This document shows, piece by piece, positions 34,566 through 45,181 of a stretch of 64,000 bases of DNA. The notes under the pieces were generated by a model that was given only the letters and a program-made list of their open reading frames with translations, was not told the origin of the DNA and did no database searches. Position numbers and translations under genes: made by a program. Origin of the DNA: SZUA-36 sp963753105 (GTDB lineage Bacteria; Pseudomonadota; Gammaproteobacteria; Xanthomonadales; SZUA-36); assembly GCA_963753105.1 (NCBI GenBank), contig CAVWBD010000001.1, positions 620,001-684,000 on the forward strand, in the 5' to 3' direction. Numbering within the stretch: the stretch's first letter is position 1; the number at the start of each line of letters is the position of its first letter.

Positions 34566-36073
34566 CGTGCAGCCTCACCTTGGTCGATGATGCTGATTTC
34601 GTAATCACCCACCTCGGACGGGTGCAGCGAGAAACGGACATTCTGGCCGATGTTAATGGTGCCAAGATCCACGCCGGGTAAAACATCGAACTCCATCGTC
34701 ATGGCGGACCAGCCCAGGTCTTCAATAGGGCCGTGGCTGACGCGGACCTTGCGGGCCTGGACATCCACGGCCTCGACAATGCCATTGCCAAACACCGCGC
34801 CGCCATCGGTGGTCCGGCCCATCATGCCCGATGCATCCAGCCGCTGGATGCTGCCGGCCATGCTGGCCTCGGAATCAATCATGAACTGCGCGGAGACGAC
34901 GACTTCATCACCCGGCTCAATACCGGATTTGATTTCCACCCATTCACCGCTCTCGATCCCACTGATGACTTCCCGGACAACATAAGTGCCATCGCCCAGC
35001 GACACGACGACACGGTCAAAGCGCTCACCGCGTATCAAGGCTTCCCCGGGGATACTCAACGCACCCGGGTGAGACTTGCCGAATATGGTGACCTGGGCAT
35101 ACATATTCGGTTTCATGCGTTCCCCGGGGTTATCGAAACGCAAACGGACCTGCAGGGTCCGGGTCACGGGATCCAGCACCGGGTAGACATAGTCAACCCG
35201 GCCACTGAACACCTCGCCCGGCATATAGCTCAAACGGGCCTCTGCCGATTGTCCCTGCGTCACCCATTCGGCCTGGGACTCGAACACACCCGCCTGTAAC
35301 CAGACACTGGAAAGATCGGCCAGGCTCATGACTTCCGTGGCGGGTTTGATAAATATGCCCTCCTTGATATGCAGGCCTGTGATGATGCCGTCCTGCGGCG
35401 CCAGTACACGCGAGGTTTCAGAGACATTCCCGGTTTCATCCAGACGTTGGATATCCTCTTCAGCCACACCCAAAGCCAGCAGCTTGTTCCTGGCCGCCAG
35501 TGTCAACCGGCTTTCGTTGCGGCGCTTGGCCTGGATATATTCTTTTTGTGCATTGACCAGTTCCGGCGAATAGAACTCGAACAATAACTGTCCCTTTGCA
35601 ACACGCTCGCCCTCCGTTTCAACCAGCAGGCGTTGCACCCAGCCTTCCGTGCGTACATTGATCTGGCTGAGCCTCGATTCATCAAAGCCGATATAACCGG
35701 TGGCCTCCACTTTGCGCCACAGGGAGCGCCTTTCGGCCGTGGAGGTTCGAACGCCCAGGTTGTGTTCGACAATTGGACCAATGCGCACGGCGTCATCGTT
35801 TTCTATAACCGGGTCAGATTTGTCCGCGTATACAGCTACCAGGTCCATGCCCATGGGTGACTTGCCCGGTTCATCGCGGCGGTATTCGGGATCCATTGGC
35901 GCTACCCAGTAAAGGATTTCCTGTTCAGGTTCTTGTTCCTTTTCGGTATTGGTTCCGGGCTGCCCGCCAAGCTTCGTGTAATGGCTGATCAGCACGCCGC
36001 CGGCGAGACCGATGATCAAGGTAATAATCAATGGCAGGAATTTCTTTCCTGTTGAGTTCCTATTCCTGTTCAC
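34562..36073 (-). CDS. cusB: CusB-type periplasmic adaptor with metal-binding N-terminus and fused CusF domain
   Basis: A 503-residue membrane-fusion protein. One N-terminal anchor helix (about 12-30) is followed by a heavy-metal-binding segment YWVAPMDPEYRRDEPGKSPM, MGMDLV (about 55-85), then the barrel-sandwich and alpha-hairpin core. The C-terminal about 75 residues (GIVEAVDVQARKVRVSHGPI ... WSAMTMEFDV) form a CusF-like copper chaperone domain that in E. coli is a separate protein. The fusion should hand Cu(I) or Ag(I) to the CusA pump. The gene overlaps cusC and cusA by four bases on either side. Confidence 0.9.
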   Translation of the reverse strand: MNRNRNSTGKKFLPLIITLIIGLAGGVLISHYTKLGGQPGTNTEKEQEPEQEILYWVAPMDPEYRRDEPGKSPMGMDLVAVYADKSDPVIENDDAVRIGPIVEHNLGVRTSTAERRSLWRKVEATGYIGFDESRLSQINVRTEGWVQRLLVETEGERVAKGQLLFEFYSPELVNAQKEYIQAKRRNESRLTLAARNKLLALGVAEEDIQRLDETGNVSETSRVLAPQDGIITGLHIKEGIFIKPATEVMSLADLSSVWLQAGVFESQAEWVTQGQSAEARLSYMPGEVFSGRVDYVYPVLDPVTRTLQVRLRFDNPGERMKPNMYAQVTIFGKSHPGALSIPGEALIRGERFDRVVVSLGDGTYVVREVISGIESGEWVEIKSGIEPGDEVVVSAQFMIDSEASMAGSIQRLDASGMMGRTTDGGAVFGNGIVEAVDVQARKVRVSHGPIEDLGWSAMTMEFDVLPGVDLGTINIGQNVRFSLHPSEVGDYEISIIDQGEAAR

Positions 36074-37344
36074 GACGTTTCTCCCTGCAAATACAGAAGC
36101 CGCGCACGCGTGATGATTTCATCGGCGCGCAGGGCCGCATGGCTTAATTTGAGTTCGTATTCTCCGATCCGGGCGCGCATCAGGGTGGTCAGGTCGCTGA
36201 CTGCATCCTGGTAGGCCTCAAATGCTGCATCTGCATTAAAAGACGCCTGCGGTAACAAATACTCCTGGTAAAGCTCGAGCCGTTCCTGTTCCCGGGCCAG
36301 CGTTGCAAAATGTTCCTCGACGCGTGCCTTCATCGAGCGGTAAACATCATCGCGGGCGTATTGCTTGGCGGATGTATCGGCGATGCTGGAGGCAAGCACA
36401 CGATCCTGGCGGTTCCTGGTGAACAGCGGAATATCCATGGTGACGAATACCGAGAACAGGTCAGCCCGGTCTGAACCGTTCGGGTTTTGCCCACTACGGC
36501 CACCGTATGCAAGGTCAACCGCAAAACCCGGTTTGTATGCCTGGCGGGCGATTTCTTCGGAAGTTTTTGATCCGGCAATCTCGTGTTGCCAGGCACGAAT
36601 ACGCGGATGTTCAGCCAGGTTCGTGATGATTTGTTGTTTTGGCGATGGCTGGCTGATTTCCGGCCAGGCGGGATTCAGCGCCCTGAAGGCATCAGCACCA
36701 ATTCGCTCTGCCAAACGGGCGCGTGCTTCTTCTTCCTGTTGCTGAATTCGTGCCAGGCGTTCTTCCACCTTGGATAATTCCAATTGCGCCTGGACGACAT
36801 CCTGCTGGTGGGCGCGGCCATTGGCATAGTAGTCACGGGTGATTTCCTCCAGGTCAGAAAAAACGACCAGTGACTGGGCAAGAATTTTTTGCCGTTCCTG
36901 GTGTAGGAAAATCCGTGTGAATTCTTCGTGTACAGCGAGCAGGATCAACTGTTCCCGGTCCTCTGCTTCAGCACCGTAACGGGCAACAGACTCATTGATG
37001 CGGGCACTGCTGAGTGTGCGGGTCTGACCACGGGGGAACATCTGCTGCACCCCGATCACAGTCTGCGTCATGGGCTCCTGGCCCAGGTTAAATGTATCGG
37101 TCGGAAGGTTGGCAAAACCCAACTTTAACTTCGGATCAGGCAATTTTTCAGCAGCCAGTGATAACTCGGTCATGGACCGGCTGCGGGCACTGATCGCCTG
37201 CAGCGTGTAGTCGTCTTTCACTGCCAGTTGACCAGCTTCTTCAATGGTCAATTCAGCAGCAAAAATGGTTTCTGCGCCTGAAAACAGGAGCAGTGCGACC
37301 GCAAGTAAGCGGTGGATTGCCTTAGAGGCAAGGAACTGGAACAT
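36070..37344 (-). CDS. cusC: CusC-type TolC-family outer-membrane channel
   Basis: A 424-residue TolC-family protein with a signal peptide (LLAVALLLFSGAETIFAAE) and two outer-membrane-efflux repeats, each with long coiled helices such as EVEERLARIQQQEEEARARL-like and LAREQERLELYQEYL. It forms the exit duct of the copper RND complex with CusB and CusA. The ATG at 37344 has a GGAG site six bases upstream; the GTG at 37356 is part of that site and not used. It is downstream of a small metal-rich protein gene by 86 bases and overlaps cusB. Confidence 0.87.
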   Translation of the reverse strand: MFQFLASKAIHRLLAVALLLFSGAETIFAAELTIEEAGQLAVKDDYTLQAISARSRSMTELSLAAEKLPDPKLKLGFANLPTDTFNLGQEPMTQTVIGVQQMFPRGQTRTLSSARINESVARYGAEAEDREQLILLAVHEEFTRIFLHQERQKILAQSLVVFSDLEEITRDYYANGRAHQQDVVQAQLELSKVEERLARIQQQEEEARARLAERIGADAFRALNPAWPEISQPSPKQQIITNLAEHPRIRAWQHEIAGSKTSEEIARQAYKPGFAVDLAYGGRSGQNPNGSDRADLFSVFVTMDIPLFTRNRQDRVLASSIADTSAKQYARDDVYRSMKARVEEHFATLAREQERLELYQEYLLPQASFNADAAFEAYQDAVSDLTTLMRARIGEYELKLSHAALRADEIITRARLLYLQGETS

Positions 37345-37430
37345 CGTATTCTCCACAACACCACAGGCTTAACCTGTGAAACACATAATCAGGAAATGAC
37401 TGCTCTCAAAGCAGCCGGGGTGTTTATGTG

Positions 37431-37787
37431 TCAGGCGATGGGAGGCCGGAAAAGGGGAGAACCCGACCGATCCGAGATTTTTTCGGTGGCAGGTGAGGGT
37501 TGATGGTGGTTTAAGTTAAAGCTGGTACCTGGTGAGGAAGGGCTGACAGCTACCAAACTTGCCGTGCAGGCACCGCAATGTGACATGGAATCGCAACCGT
37601 TATCCGGTCCGTCGGGGTCATGATCACAGCAATCCATATCCTGCATATTTTCATGATCCATTGGGCCGTCATGCATGTTGCCTGCCGGGCTATGAATCGT
37701 TTCCTGACCATCGTGCATATCACAGGCCGAAGCCTGCAAAGGCTGCGCTGCAAACAGTACAAATATGGCCAGTAGAACAAATTTCAT
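37431..37787 (-). CDS. small exported Cys/His/Met-rich protein heading the copper operon
   Basis: About 118 residues: a signal peptide (FVLLAIFVLFAAQPLQASA) followed by a segment dense in metal ligands (CDMHDGQETIHS, NMHDGPMDHENMQDMDCCDH, NGCDSMSHCGAC), and a C-terminal LFRPPIA tail. Proteins with this make-up and tail (CopL/DUF2946-like) accompany copper resistance genes, where they bind copper or act in its sensing; I cannot say which. It is the first gene before cusC. Two ATGs fit (37802 and 37787); neither has a good ribosome site, and the shorter gives the cleaner signal peptide. Confidence 0.72.
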   Translation of the reverse strand: MKFVLLAIFVLFAAQPLQASACDMHDGQETIHSPAGNMHDGPMDHENMQDMDCCDHDPDGPDNGCDSMSHCGACTASLVAVSPSSPGTSFNLNHHQPSPATEKISDRSGSPLFRPPIA

Positions 37788-37819
37788 CAATACATCATAC
37801 ACGTTCAGTGATTGCCACG

Positions 37820-38378
37820 TTAAGGCCGTGGTTTAACGGGAAAGTTCCCCAAGAGCACTATACAGAAGTTCCAGGCGCTGCCCATCGTCAGGTAAATGGA
37901 GGTGTCCTCGGCCCCCCGGGGCGATGTCAACTCCTGCCTGTAGACCCAATTTTCTGGCCAGGCAGTACCAGAAACCCAGGCCACCGGCACCGACGGTTTG
38001 ACTTTTTTCATCCAGCGCGCCGATGGACGCTGTTCGCCCGGCCCCGCCAAAAAATACCATCGTCCAGCGAGGAGTTACACCCCATAGGAATTCCACTTCA
38101 CCAACCAGCACGCTTTCTACCTGGCAACGCATGGCCGGAATACCACGCAAAGCGACAAACGGGTAGGTAAAGAATGGCGGATCACCACTGATGGTCTGGG
38201 CGTCCAGCCTCAGGCCCAGGCTGGAACAGTCACCGAATGGCGTGTAGCGAAAAAGGTTGCCACGGTAAGTGTCCTAGGCAAAATCACTGCCCCGGTTCTT
38301 GTCAAAATTTCTGTATTCAAACTTGGCGGAAAGACCGTTGGACTGGGTGCACTTTGGCAGGAGCCTGATCCAGGTCAA
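37820..38378 (-). pseudogene. decayed D15/BamA-TamA-like outer-membrane barrel gene
   Basis: Translated fragments show the end of a surface-antigen barrel: KFEYRNFDKNRGSDFA, stop, DTYRGNLFRYTPFGDCSSLG, PFFTYPFVALRGIPAMRCQ, RWTMVFFGGAGRT, LGLQAGVDIA, then EDTSIYLTMGSAWNF. The phrase LRGIPA..R.Q with GFGGAGR-like strand is characteristic of the BamA/TamA-like family. Two lesions are visible: an in-frame TAG at 38274-38276 and a one-base shift in the C/G run near 37912-37921. No start, signal peptide or N-terminal part is present (a further stop at 38379-38381). I conclude this is a real pseudogene rather than sequencing noise alone. It lies upstream of the copper operon. Confidence 0.7.
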
Positions 38379-38582
38379 CTAACGGCCTTGATGGCTGATT
38401 TCACTTGTTGGTTTGGGTGAATGGGATAACGACATGCCGATTTTGCAACGGGAAACCGGTTCGAGGTTTACCTGACCCTGTAGACTTTGGCGAAAAGGGC
38501 CTCTATTCTTCATGTAAGCGCCACCTGATCCAATATCCACACATTTAAGTGTCCAGCTCAAAAATACAGACGAGAGCGGGCT

Positions 38583-40222
38583 ATGACAGGGAGAAATAAA
38601 TCTCAGACTTTTTCGCAGAACTTCGTCGTCGGCGCGTTATCCGGGTCATTGTCCTCTATGCCATCGCCGGCTGGGTCGTGATCGAGGTAACGTCTACCGT
38701 ATTGCCCGGACTGAATCTGCCCGACTGGACCACGACACTGGTGATATTGCTGGTGTCGCTGGGGTTCGTCATTGCCATTATGCTGGCCTGGGCTTTTGAC
38801 ATTGGTCCCGGCGGCCTGCAACGCACATCTGCCAGGAAGCCTGCAGAGGCGATTGCCGAAGTCCCGATAGCGAATGAACCCGTAAAAGCGGTACAGGAAA
38901 CGCCGATAAGAGCACCCGATTCCAGTAGGCGAAAGTCCATCGCGGTCCTGCCCTTTGTCAACATGAGCGGTGATGCCGAAAACGAATATTTCAGCGATGG
39001 CATTTCCGAGGAAATCCTCAATTTGCTGGTCAAGTTGCCACAATTAAAAGTGGCGTCGAGAACCTCCGCATTCATATTCAAGGGCAAGGAAGCCAGTATT
39101 CCGACGGTGGCCCGTGAACTGGGTGTCGATACCGTGCTGGAAGGCAGCGTGCGCCGGGCGGGCGAGCGGGTGCGTATTACCGCACAATTGATCGAAGCGG
39201 AATCGGACTCGCACCTTTGGTCGGAGACTTACGACCGCGAGATGAATGATGTCTTTGCGATCCAGGATGAGATTGCCAAGAATATTGCTAACGCACTCGA
39301 GGTGACACTGTCTCCGAAAGAACGGCGTTCGATTCAGTACGTGGCCACATCCAATGCCCAGGCGTTTGATTTCTACCTGCGAGGTCGGAGTTTCATGTAC
39401 ACGATGACACGCCGTGACTACGAACACGCCATTCGCATGTTTGAGCAGGCCATCAGCGTGGACGCCAAGTTCGCGCTGGCCTACGCCGGTATTGCCGATG
39501 CCTATTCCCACCTCTACCGTTATGCCGACGCTTCAAAAGAGAATGTCAGGAAATCGGTCGAGGCGAGTGAAAAGGCCATTGCGCTTGACCCGGATGCCGC
39601 GGAACCACATGCCTCGCGTGGTTTGTCCCTGTTTATCAGTGGCCAGTTCGAAGCAGCCAAAACAGAGTTTGAAGTGGCGATTAAACTGAACCCCAATCTG
39701 TTCGATGCTTATTATTATTACGGTCTGGCCTGTTCTTCCAATTCGGATTTTGAGGCCGCTGAGAAAATGTACCTCAAGGCAATGGAAGTCAATCCGGCAG
39801 ATTACCAGTCACCCCTGTTCCTCGCCCAGGCTTACACCTCGTTGGGACGCAAGCATGATGAAATGCGGGTCAGGCTGGGTGCCCTGGAAACCATTCAGCG
39901 GCACCTTGAGATGAATCCGCATGACACACGTGCCCTGTACTTTGGCGCACAGAACCTGGTGCTGGTCGGTGAAAATGAAAAGGGTGTGGAACTGGCCGAG
40001 CGTGCCCTGGGCCAGGACCAGGATGAACCGGTGGTTTTGTATAACGTGGCCTGTTTTTATGCCCTGCAGGGTGATCCCGATCGCTCTATCGAACTGCTGA
40101 CCAAGGCCGTTGATGAGGGCTGGGGCGATCGCGAATGGCTGGAGACCGACAGTGATCTGAACACCATAAGGAGCGACGATCGGTTCAAAGCACTGCTGGC
40201 CCGGATTGAAGAATCAAAATGA
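38583..40222 (+). CDS. membrane TolB-like/TPR protein (adenylate-cyclase-associated type), copy 1
   Basis: About 540 residues. Two N-terminal membrane helices (VIVLYAIAGWVVIEV and TTTLVILLVSLGFVIAIMLAW) are followed by a linker, a TolB-like N domain (about 95-225: SIAVLPFVNMSGDAENEYFSD and GTVLEGSVRRAG-type strand) and about eight TPR repeats (FALAYAGIADAYSHL, EPHASRGLSLFISG and so on). Such modules occur on bacterial adenylate cyclases and signalling kinases; here no catalytic domain is attached. The start is unclear. The coding frame reaches back to an ATC at 38600 just after a good AGGGAG site, whereas an ATG at 38583 (MTGRNKSQTF) would join if the T5 run at 38609-38613 had one more T. The first in-frame GTG is at 38678. 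Confidence 0.78.
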
Positions 40223-41840
40223 GTGAGCTGCCACAATCGGCGCTGTCACGAATTTTTTCAGAAATGAAACGGCGCCGCGTGACCCGAGTCATCGTGTTGT
40301 ACGCGATTGCCGGCTGGATCGTCATCGAGGTCTCGTCCACCGTGCTACCCAACCTGAACCTGCCGGACTGGAGCGTCACGCTTGTGACCGTGCTGGTGGT
40401 GTTGGGTTTTTTACTTGCCATCATGCTGGCCTGGGCCTTCGATATTGGCCCGGGTGGCATTCATCGCACACCGGAACAGACCCCGGCTGAAACGTCACAG
40501 GCTGTACCCGAGGAACAGCCAGTAAAAACGGAGCAGGCAACGACAGATACCGTTGATTTGAAATCCATAGCGGTCCTGCCTTTCGTCAACATGAGCGGGG
40601 ATGCGGAGAACGAATATTTCAGTGACGGCATCTCCGAGGAGATCCTGAACCTGCTGGTCAAGTTACCCAAACTGAGGGTGGCCTCACGGACCTCTTCCTT
40701 TGCCTTCAAGGGCAAGGATTTCGATATACCGGAAGTTGCCAGGCGTCTGAACGTCGGTACCGTACTGGAAGGCAGTGTGCGCAGGGCGGGTGACCGGGTG
40801 CGTATCACCGGCCAGTTGATCGAAACCTCGACGGATTCACACCTGTGGTCGGAGACCTATGACCGCGAGATGAAAGACGTATTTGCGATCCAGGACGACA
40901 TCGCGCAGAGCATCGTCGATGCCTTGCAGATGACCCTGACACCCAAAGACCGGCGGGCACTGCAATACGTCGCGACCATCCAACCCCGAGGCCTATGATT
41001 ATTACCTGAAAGGCCGTAAATTCATGTATGCCATGTCGTCCCGAAATTTTGAACACGCCATCCGGATGTATGACAAGGCCATTGAGTTGGACCCGAATTA
41101 CGCCATTGCCTATGCGGGTATCGCGGATACCTACTCGCAGATGTTCCGTTTTGCGGACGCGACCCACAAAATGCCGCAAAAGCGCTGGAGGCCAGCCAGC
41201 ACGCCGTCGAACTGGATCCGGATTCGGCCGAGGCGCACGCCTCCCGGGGTTTGTCATTGTTTATCAATGAAGAGTATCAGCGGGCCGAGAAACATTTTGA
41301 GACCGCCATGTTGTTGAATCCCAAGTTATTCGAATCCTATTACTTTTATGCCCTGAGCTGCAGTTCGCAGGGTAATTACGAGAAGGCGGCGAGGCTGTTC
41401 ATCCAGGCATCCGATGTGAATCCGGCGGACTACCAGTCTCCGAGTTTCCTGGCATTGGCATATACCGCACTGGGCAGGGTTGATGATGCATCGACGGCGC
41501 GGCACCGAACCATAGAACTGATCGAACGGCATCTGGATATGAACCCCGATGATACCCGGGCACTTTATATCGGTGCAGCCAACCTGTCGTCGATGGGTGA
41601 GGCAGAACGTGCGATGGACTGGGCCGGCAGGGCGTTCGAAGCCGGCCGCAACGAGCCCATGGTGCTATACAACGTGGCGTGCACGTATGCACTGTTGGGT
41701 GAATCCGAACGCGCCATGGAACTGCTGGAAAAGGCCATCACCTGGGTTGGGGTGACCGGGCCTGGCTGGAGACCGACAGCGACCTGGATTCCCTGAGCAC
41801 CATACCCCGCTTCCAGGCCTTGCTCGACAGGATCGTGTGA
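40219..41840 (+). pseudogene. membrane TolB-like/TPR protein, copy 2, with three frameshifts
   Basis: A paralogue that overlaps copy 1 by four bases (ATGA). It starts MSELPQSALSRIFSEMKRRR and has the same layout: two membrane helices, TolB-like domain (SIAVLPFVNMSGDAENEYF), then TPRs. Compared with copy 1, reading is broken near 40984 (one extra C, restoring SNPEAYDYYLKGRKF), near 41167-41171 (one A too few, restoring HKNAAKALEASQ), and near 41745 (one base too few, restoring LGWGDRAWLETDSDL), after which it runs to a TGA at 41838. Corrected it is about 540 residues. It could be a decaying duplicate or a victim of the local indels described for this stretch. Cellular role unknown. Confidence 0.72.
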
Positions 41841-42075
41841 TTGTCGAAGTTCCCTCGGGTTAAATACCTGGCCTTCAATCCACTCGTTTTATCGCTTACC
41901 GGTTCGGCTTGACGCCAGCACGCAACCGGTCACCGCAATACGTGACTTTCGTCACAACTAAACATCTGTAAGGCGCTCTAATCTTCCCGAATAGAAAAAT
42001 GGATTGGTAACGTTCGGGTTTAATCCTGCGTCCAATTCTTAAACGAAGAAATGTATAGGGAGCGGTAATAAGGCA

Positions 42076-45000
42076 ATGGGTATCACCGAACGCGCGGTCA
42101 AGAATCCTGCAGGCGTCGCGGTGGCAGTGGCCATCGTGACTTTGTTTGGACTGTTCAGCCTCAACAAGTTGCCAGTCCAGTTATTCCCGGACATCGACTT
42201 ACCCCAGATCACCGTCTTTGCCGGTTGGCGTGCGGCCTCCCCTAAAGAAGTCGAGTCGGAAATCCTGGAGCCCATGGAAGAGGTCCTGCAGGGTATGCCG
42301 GGCATAGACACCATGTCATCCAACGCATTCAATGGCGGTGCCTGGATCAACATGCAGTTCATGCTGGGCACGGATATGCAGGCGACCCTGATGGAAGTGA
42401 TCGGCCGTTTGAACCGCCTGCCTTCGATGCCTGCTGACTCCGATCCACCCGTTGTCAACCTGGGTGGTGATGGTGGCGCCAACCAGGCCCTGAGCTGGTT
42501 CTTCGTCCAGAAACTGCCCGGCACACCGGGCAATATCGAGGACTACAGCCAGTATGTCATGGACACGGTCAAGCCAAAACTGGAATCCATTGAACGGCGT
42601 GGCAGGGGTGCAGATCAACGCCGGTGCGCCCGAGGAATTGCAGATCATCATCGACCCGTACCGGGCCGCGGAATACGGTATTGAGCTGGGTGCAGTGGCG
42701 GCACGTACCAGCCGTTCAACGGATGTTTCCGGTGGCTTTGTGGATGTCGGCCGCCGGCAGTACACACTGCGTTTCGAAGGCCGTTACGACCCGATGCAGT
42801 TCAAGGACCTGATCCTCGAATGGCGTGAAGGCCGGCCCATCCGCCTGGGCGACATCGCCGATGTACAGGTGGCGCGTGGCAAGAAACAGCAGATCGCAAT
42901 CCAGAACGGCAACCCGGCCATGAGCCTGCGTGTCGATCGCGCCAACGGCGCAAACGTGCTGGGAACGCTGTTGCTGGTCAAGGATGCGGTGGCCGAGTTA
43001 CGTGAGGGACCACTGGCGGAGAAGGGTTTGGATATACAGCAATCATTCGACGCCTCGGTGTTCATTAACCGCGCAGTCAGCATGGTAAGAAATAACCTGC
43101 TACTGGGCGTGATGCTGGCGATTGGCGTGCTATGGCTGTTTTTGCGTGACCGGCGGGCCACGGTTCTGATCGCAACGGCTATTCCGATTTCCCTGTTGTC
43201 CACCTTCGTGGTGCTGAACCTGACCGGCCGGAGCCTGAATGTCATTTCATTGGCCGGACTGGCGTTCGCCGTCGGCATGGTGCTGGATGCCGCCATCGTG
43301 GTATCCGAGAATATTGTGCGGCTAAGAGAGGGTGGAGAAGCTCCAACCGTGGCGGCCCTGGCCGGCACCAGCCAGGTCAAGGGCGCGCTATTGGCATCCA
43401 CCGCAACCACGGTGGCCATTTTCCTGCCGGTGTTGTTTTTGCAGGATGTGGAGGGGCAGTTGTTTGCCGACCTGGCGCTGACCATATCCATCGCGGTGGT
43501 GATGTCGCTGATGGTTGCACTGACCATCCTCCCCACCATGGCCGGCAGTTGGCTGAAACCGAAAAAAATCACCCGTAGTGACCATCGGGGCTGGTCGAGG
43601 CTGGCTGGCTCACTGATGAAGCTCAGTTCCACCGGCAAGCGCCGTGCAATCCTGATCACCAGCCTGATCACTGCACCTTTGCTGGTGACCTGGATGCTGT
43701 TTCCACAACTGGATTATCTGCCACCGGTCAAGCGTGACGCGGTCGATGCTTTCCTGCAGTTCCCGCCTGGAAACAATGTTGACACCAATGAACGTGAAAT
43801 CGTCGGCAAGCTGGTTGACCGGCTGCAGCCCTATATGGATGGCGTGAAAGAGCCGGCATTGAAGAATTATTACGTCCTGACCTGGCCGGGTGGCGGCACC
43901 ATCGGCGCGCGCGTGCTGGATCAGAGCCGGGTCGGGGAATTGCTGGAGATTGTCAGAAACGAGGTCATGACGGATATTCCGGATTTCCAGGGTTTTGCCA
44001 TGCAAGGCAACCTGTTTGGCGGTTTTGGTGGCGGTCGTGATATCTCGATGCATATCCAGTCGGCCGACCAGGCCGGACTTTACGCCGCGGCCGGTGAAGC
44101 GCAAACACGTCTGAGGGAGACCTTCCCCGGCGCCAATGTACAGACCTTCCCAGGTATCGAACTGGCCGAGCCTGAACTGCGGATCACGCCCGATGATGCG
44201 CGGATCAACGAGGTCGGCCTGGACCGGCGCGGTGTTGCATCGATGGTGCGCACGCTGGGTAACGGCCTGTGGTTAGGTGAATATTTCAACGGTGAGAACC
44301 GCATGGACATCATCATGCGGGCCGAAGGCTGGCAGACTCCCGAGCAATTGGTAACGACACCGGTTATGACACCGAGCGGTGAAGTCGTACCGCTGGGTGA
44401 ACTGGTGGGTATCGAGCGCGCCACGGGTCCCGGTAATATTCGCCGGGTCAACGGACGGCGCACGGTTAGCGTTAACCTGAGCCCGCCGGAAAATGTGTCA
44501 CTCGAGACCGCCATTGCGCAAATCAAGGCGGACGTCGAGCCGGGTGTAAGGGCCGTGTTACCAGCGGACGGATCCATCCAGTACGGTGGCAGCGCGGATG
44601 CACTGACCGAAGCCATTGAAACCATGAGCCGCAACTTCCTGATGGCGCTGTTCATCCTGTTCATGCTGATGGCCGGCCTGTTCAGGTCATTAAAGGATAG
44701 CGCGCTGGTGGTCATGACCATCCCGCTGGCCGGTGTTGGTGGTGTCATCGCCATCCGCACACTGAACCTGTTCACTTTCCAGCCGATGGATCTTCTGACC
44801 ATGATCGGTTTCATCATTTTGCTGGGCCTGGTGGTCAACAACGCGATCCTGCTGGTTGACCAGACGCGCCAGGCCGAACGTGCCGGTATGGAGCGTAGCG
44901 AAGCAGTAGAAAACGCCCTGAAGATCCGCCTGCGGCCGATTTTCATGAGTACATTGACCAGTATTTTCGGCATGTTGCCCTTATTGCTGATCCCGGGTGA

Positions 45001-45172
45001 GGGCAGCGTGATTTACCGCGGACTGGCCGCCTCCATTGTTGGTGGTATGGCTTTCAGCCTGGTTTTCACCCTGATGCTGCTGCCCTGCATGTTACGGCTC
45101 GGCAAGGCCAAAAAAGTCAAGACGATCACCACGGAAATACCAGCCAAATCCGCGCTGGAATCCGTGGCCTGA
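42076..45172 (+). pseudogene. AcrB-type RND efflux pump, frameshifted
   Basis: Together about 1032 residues of a hydrophobe/amphiphile-type RND pump. The first frame holds TM1 and the start of the pore domain (QLFPDIDLPQITVFAGWRAA, then the typical ASPKEVESEILEPMEEVL). The second holds the TM4 helix AGLAFAVGMVLDAAIVVSENI with the proton-relay aspartates and the C-terminal LLLIPGEGSVIYRGLAA. The break is at about 42595: dropping one C of GAACGGC joins ...KLESIE to GVAGVQI. It has no clear Met-rich copper path, so substrates are drugs, dyes or lipids rather than metals. Its adaptor follows, reversing the common order of adaptor before pump. Confidence 0.83.
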
Positions 45173-45181
45173 GGATTTGAA

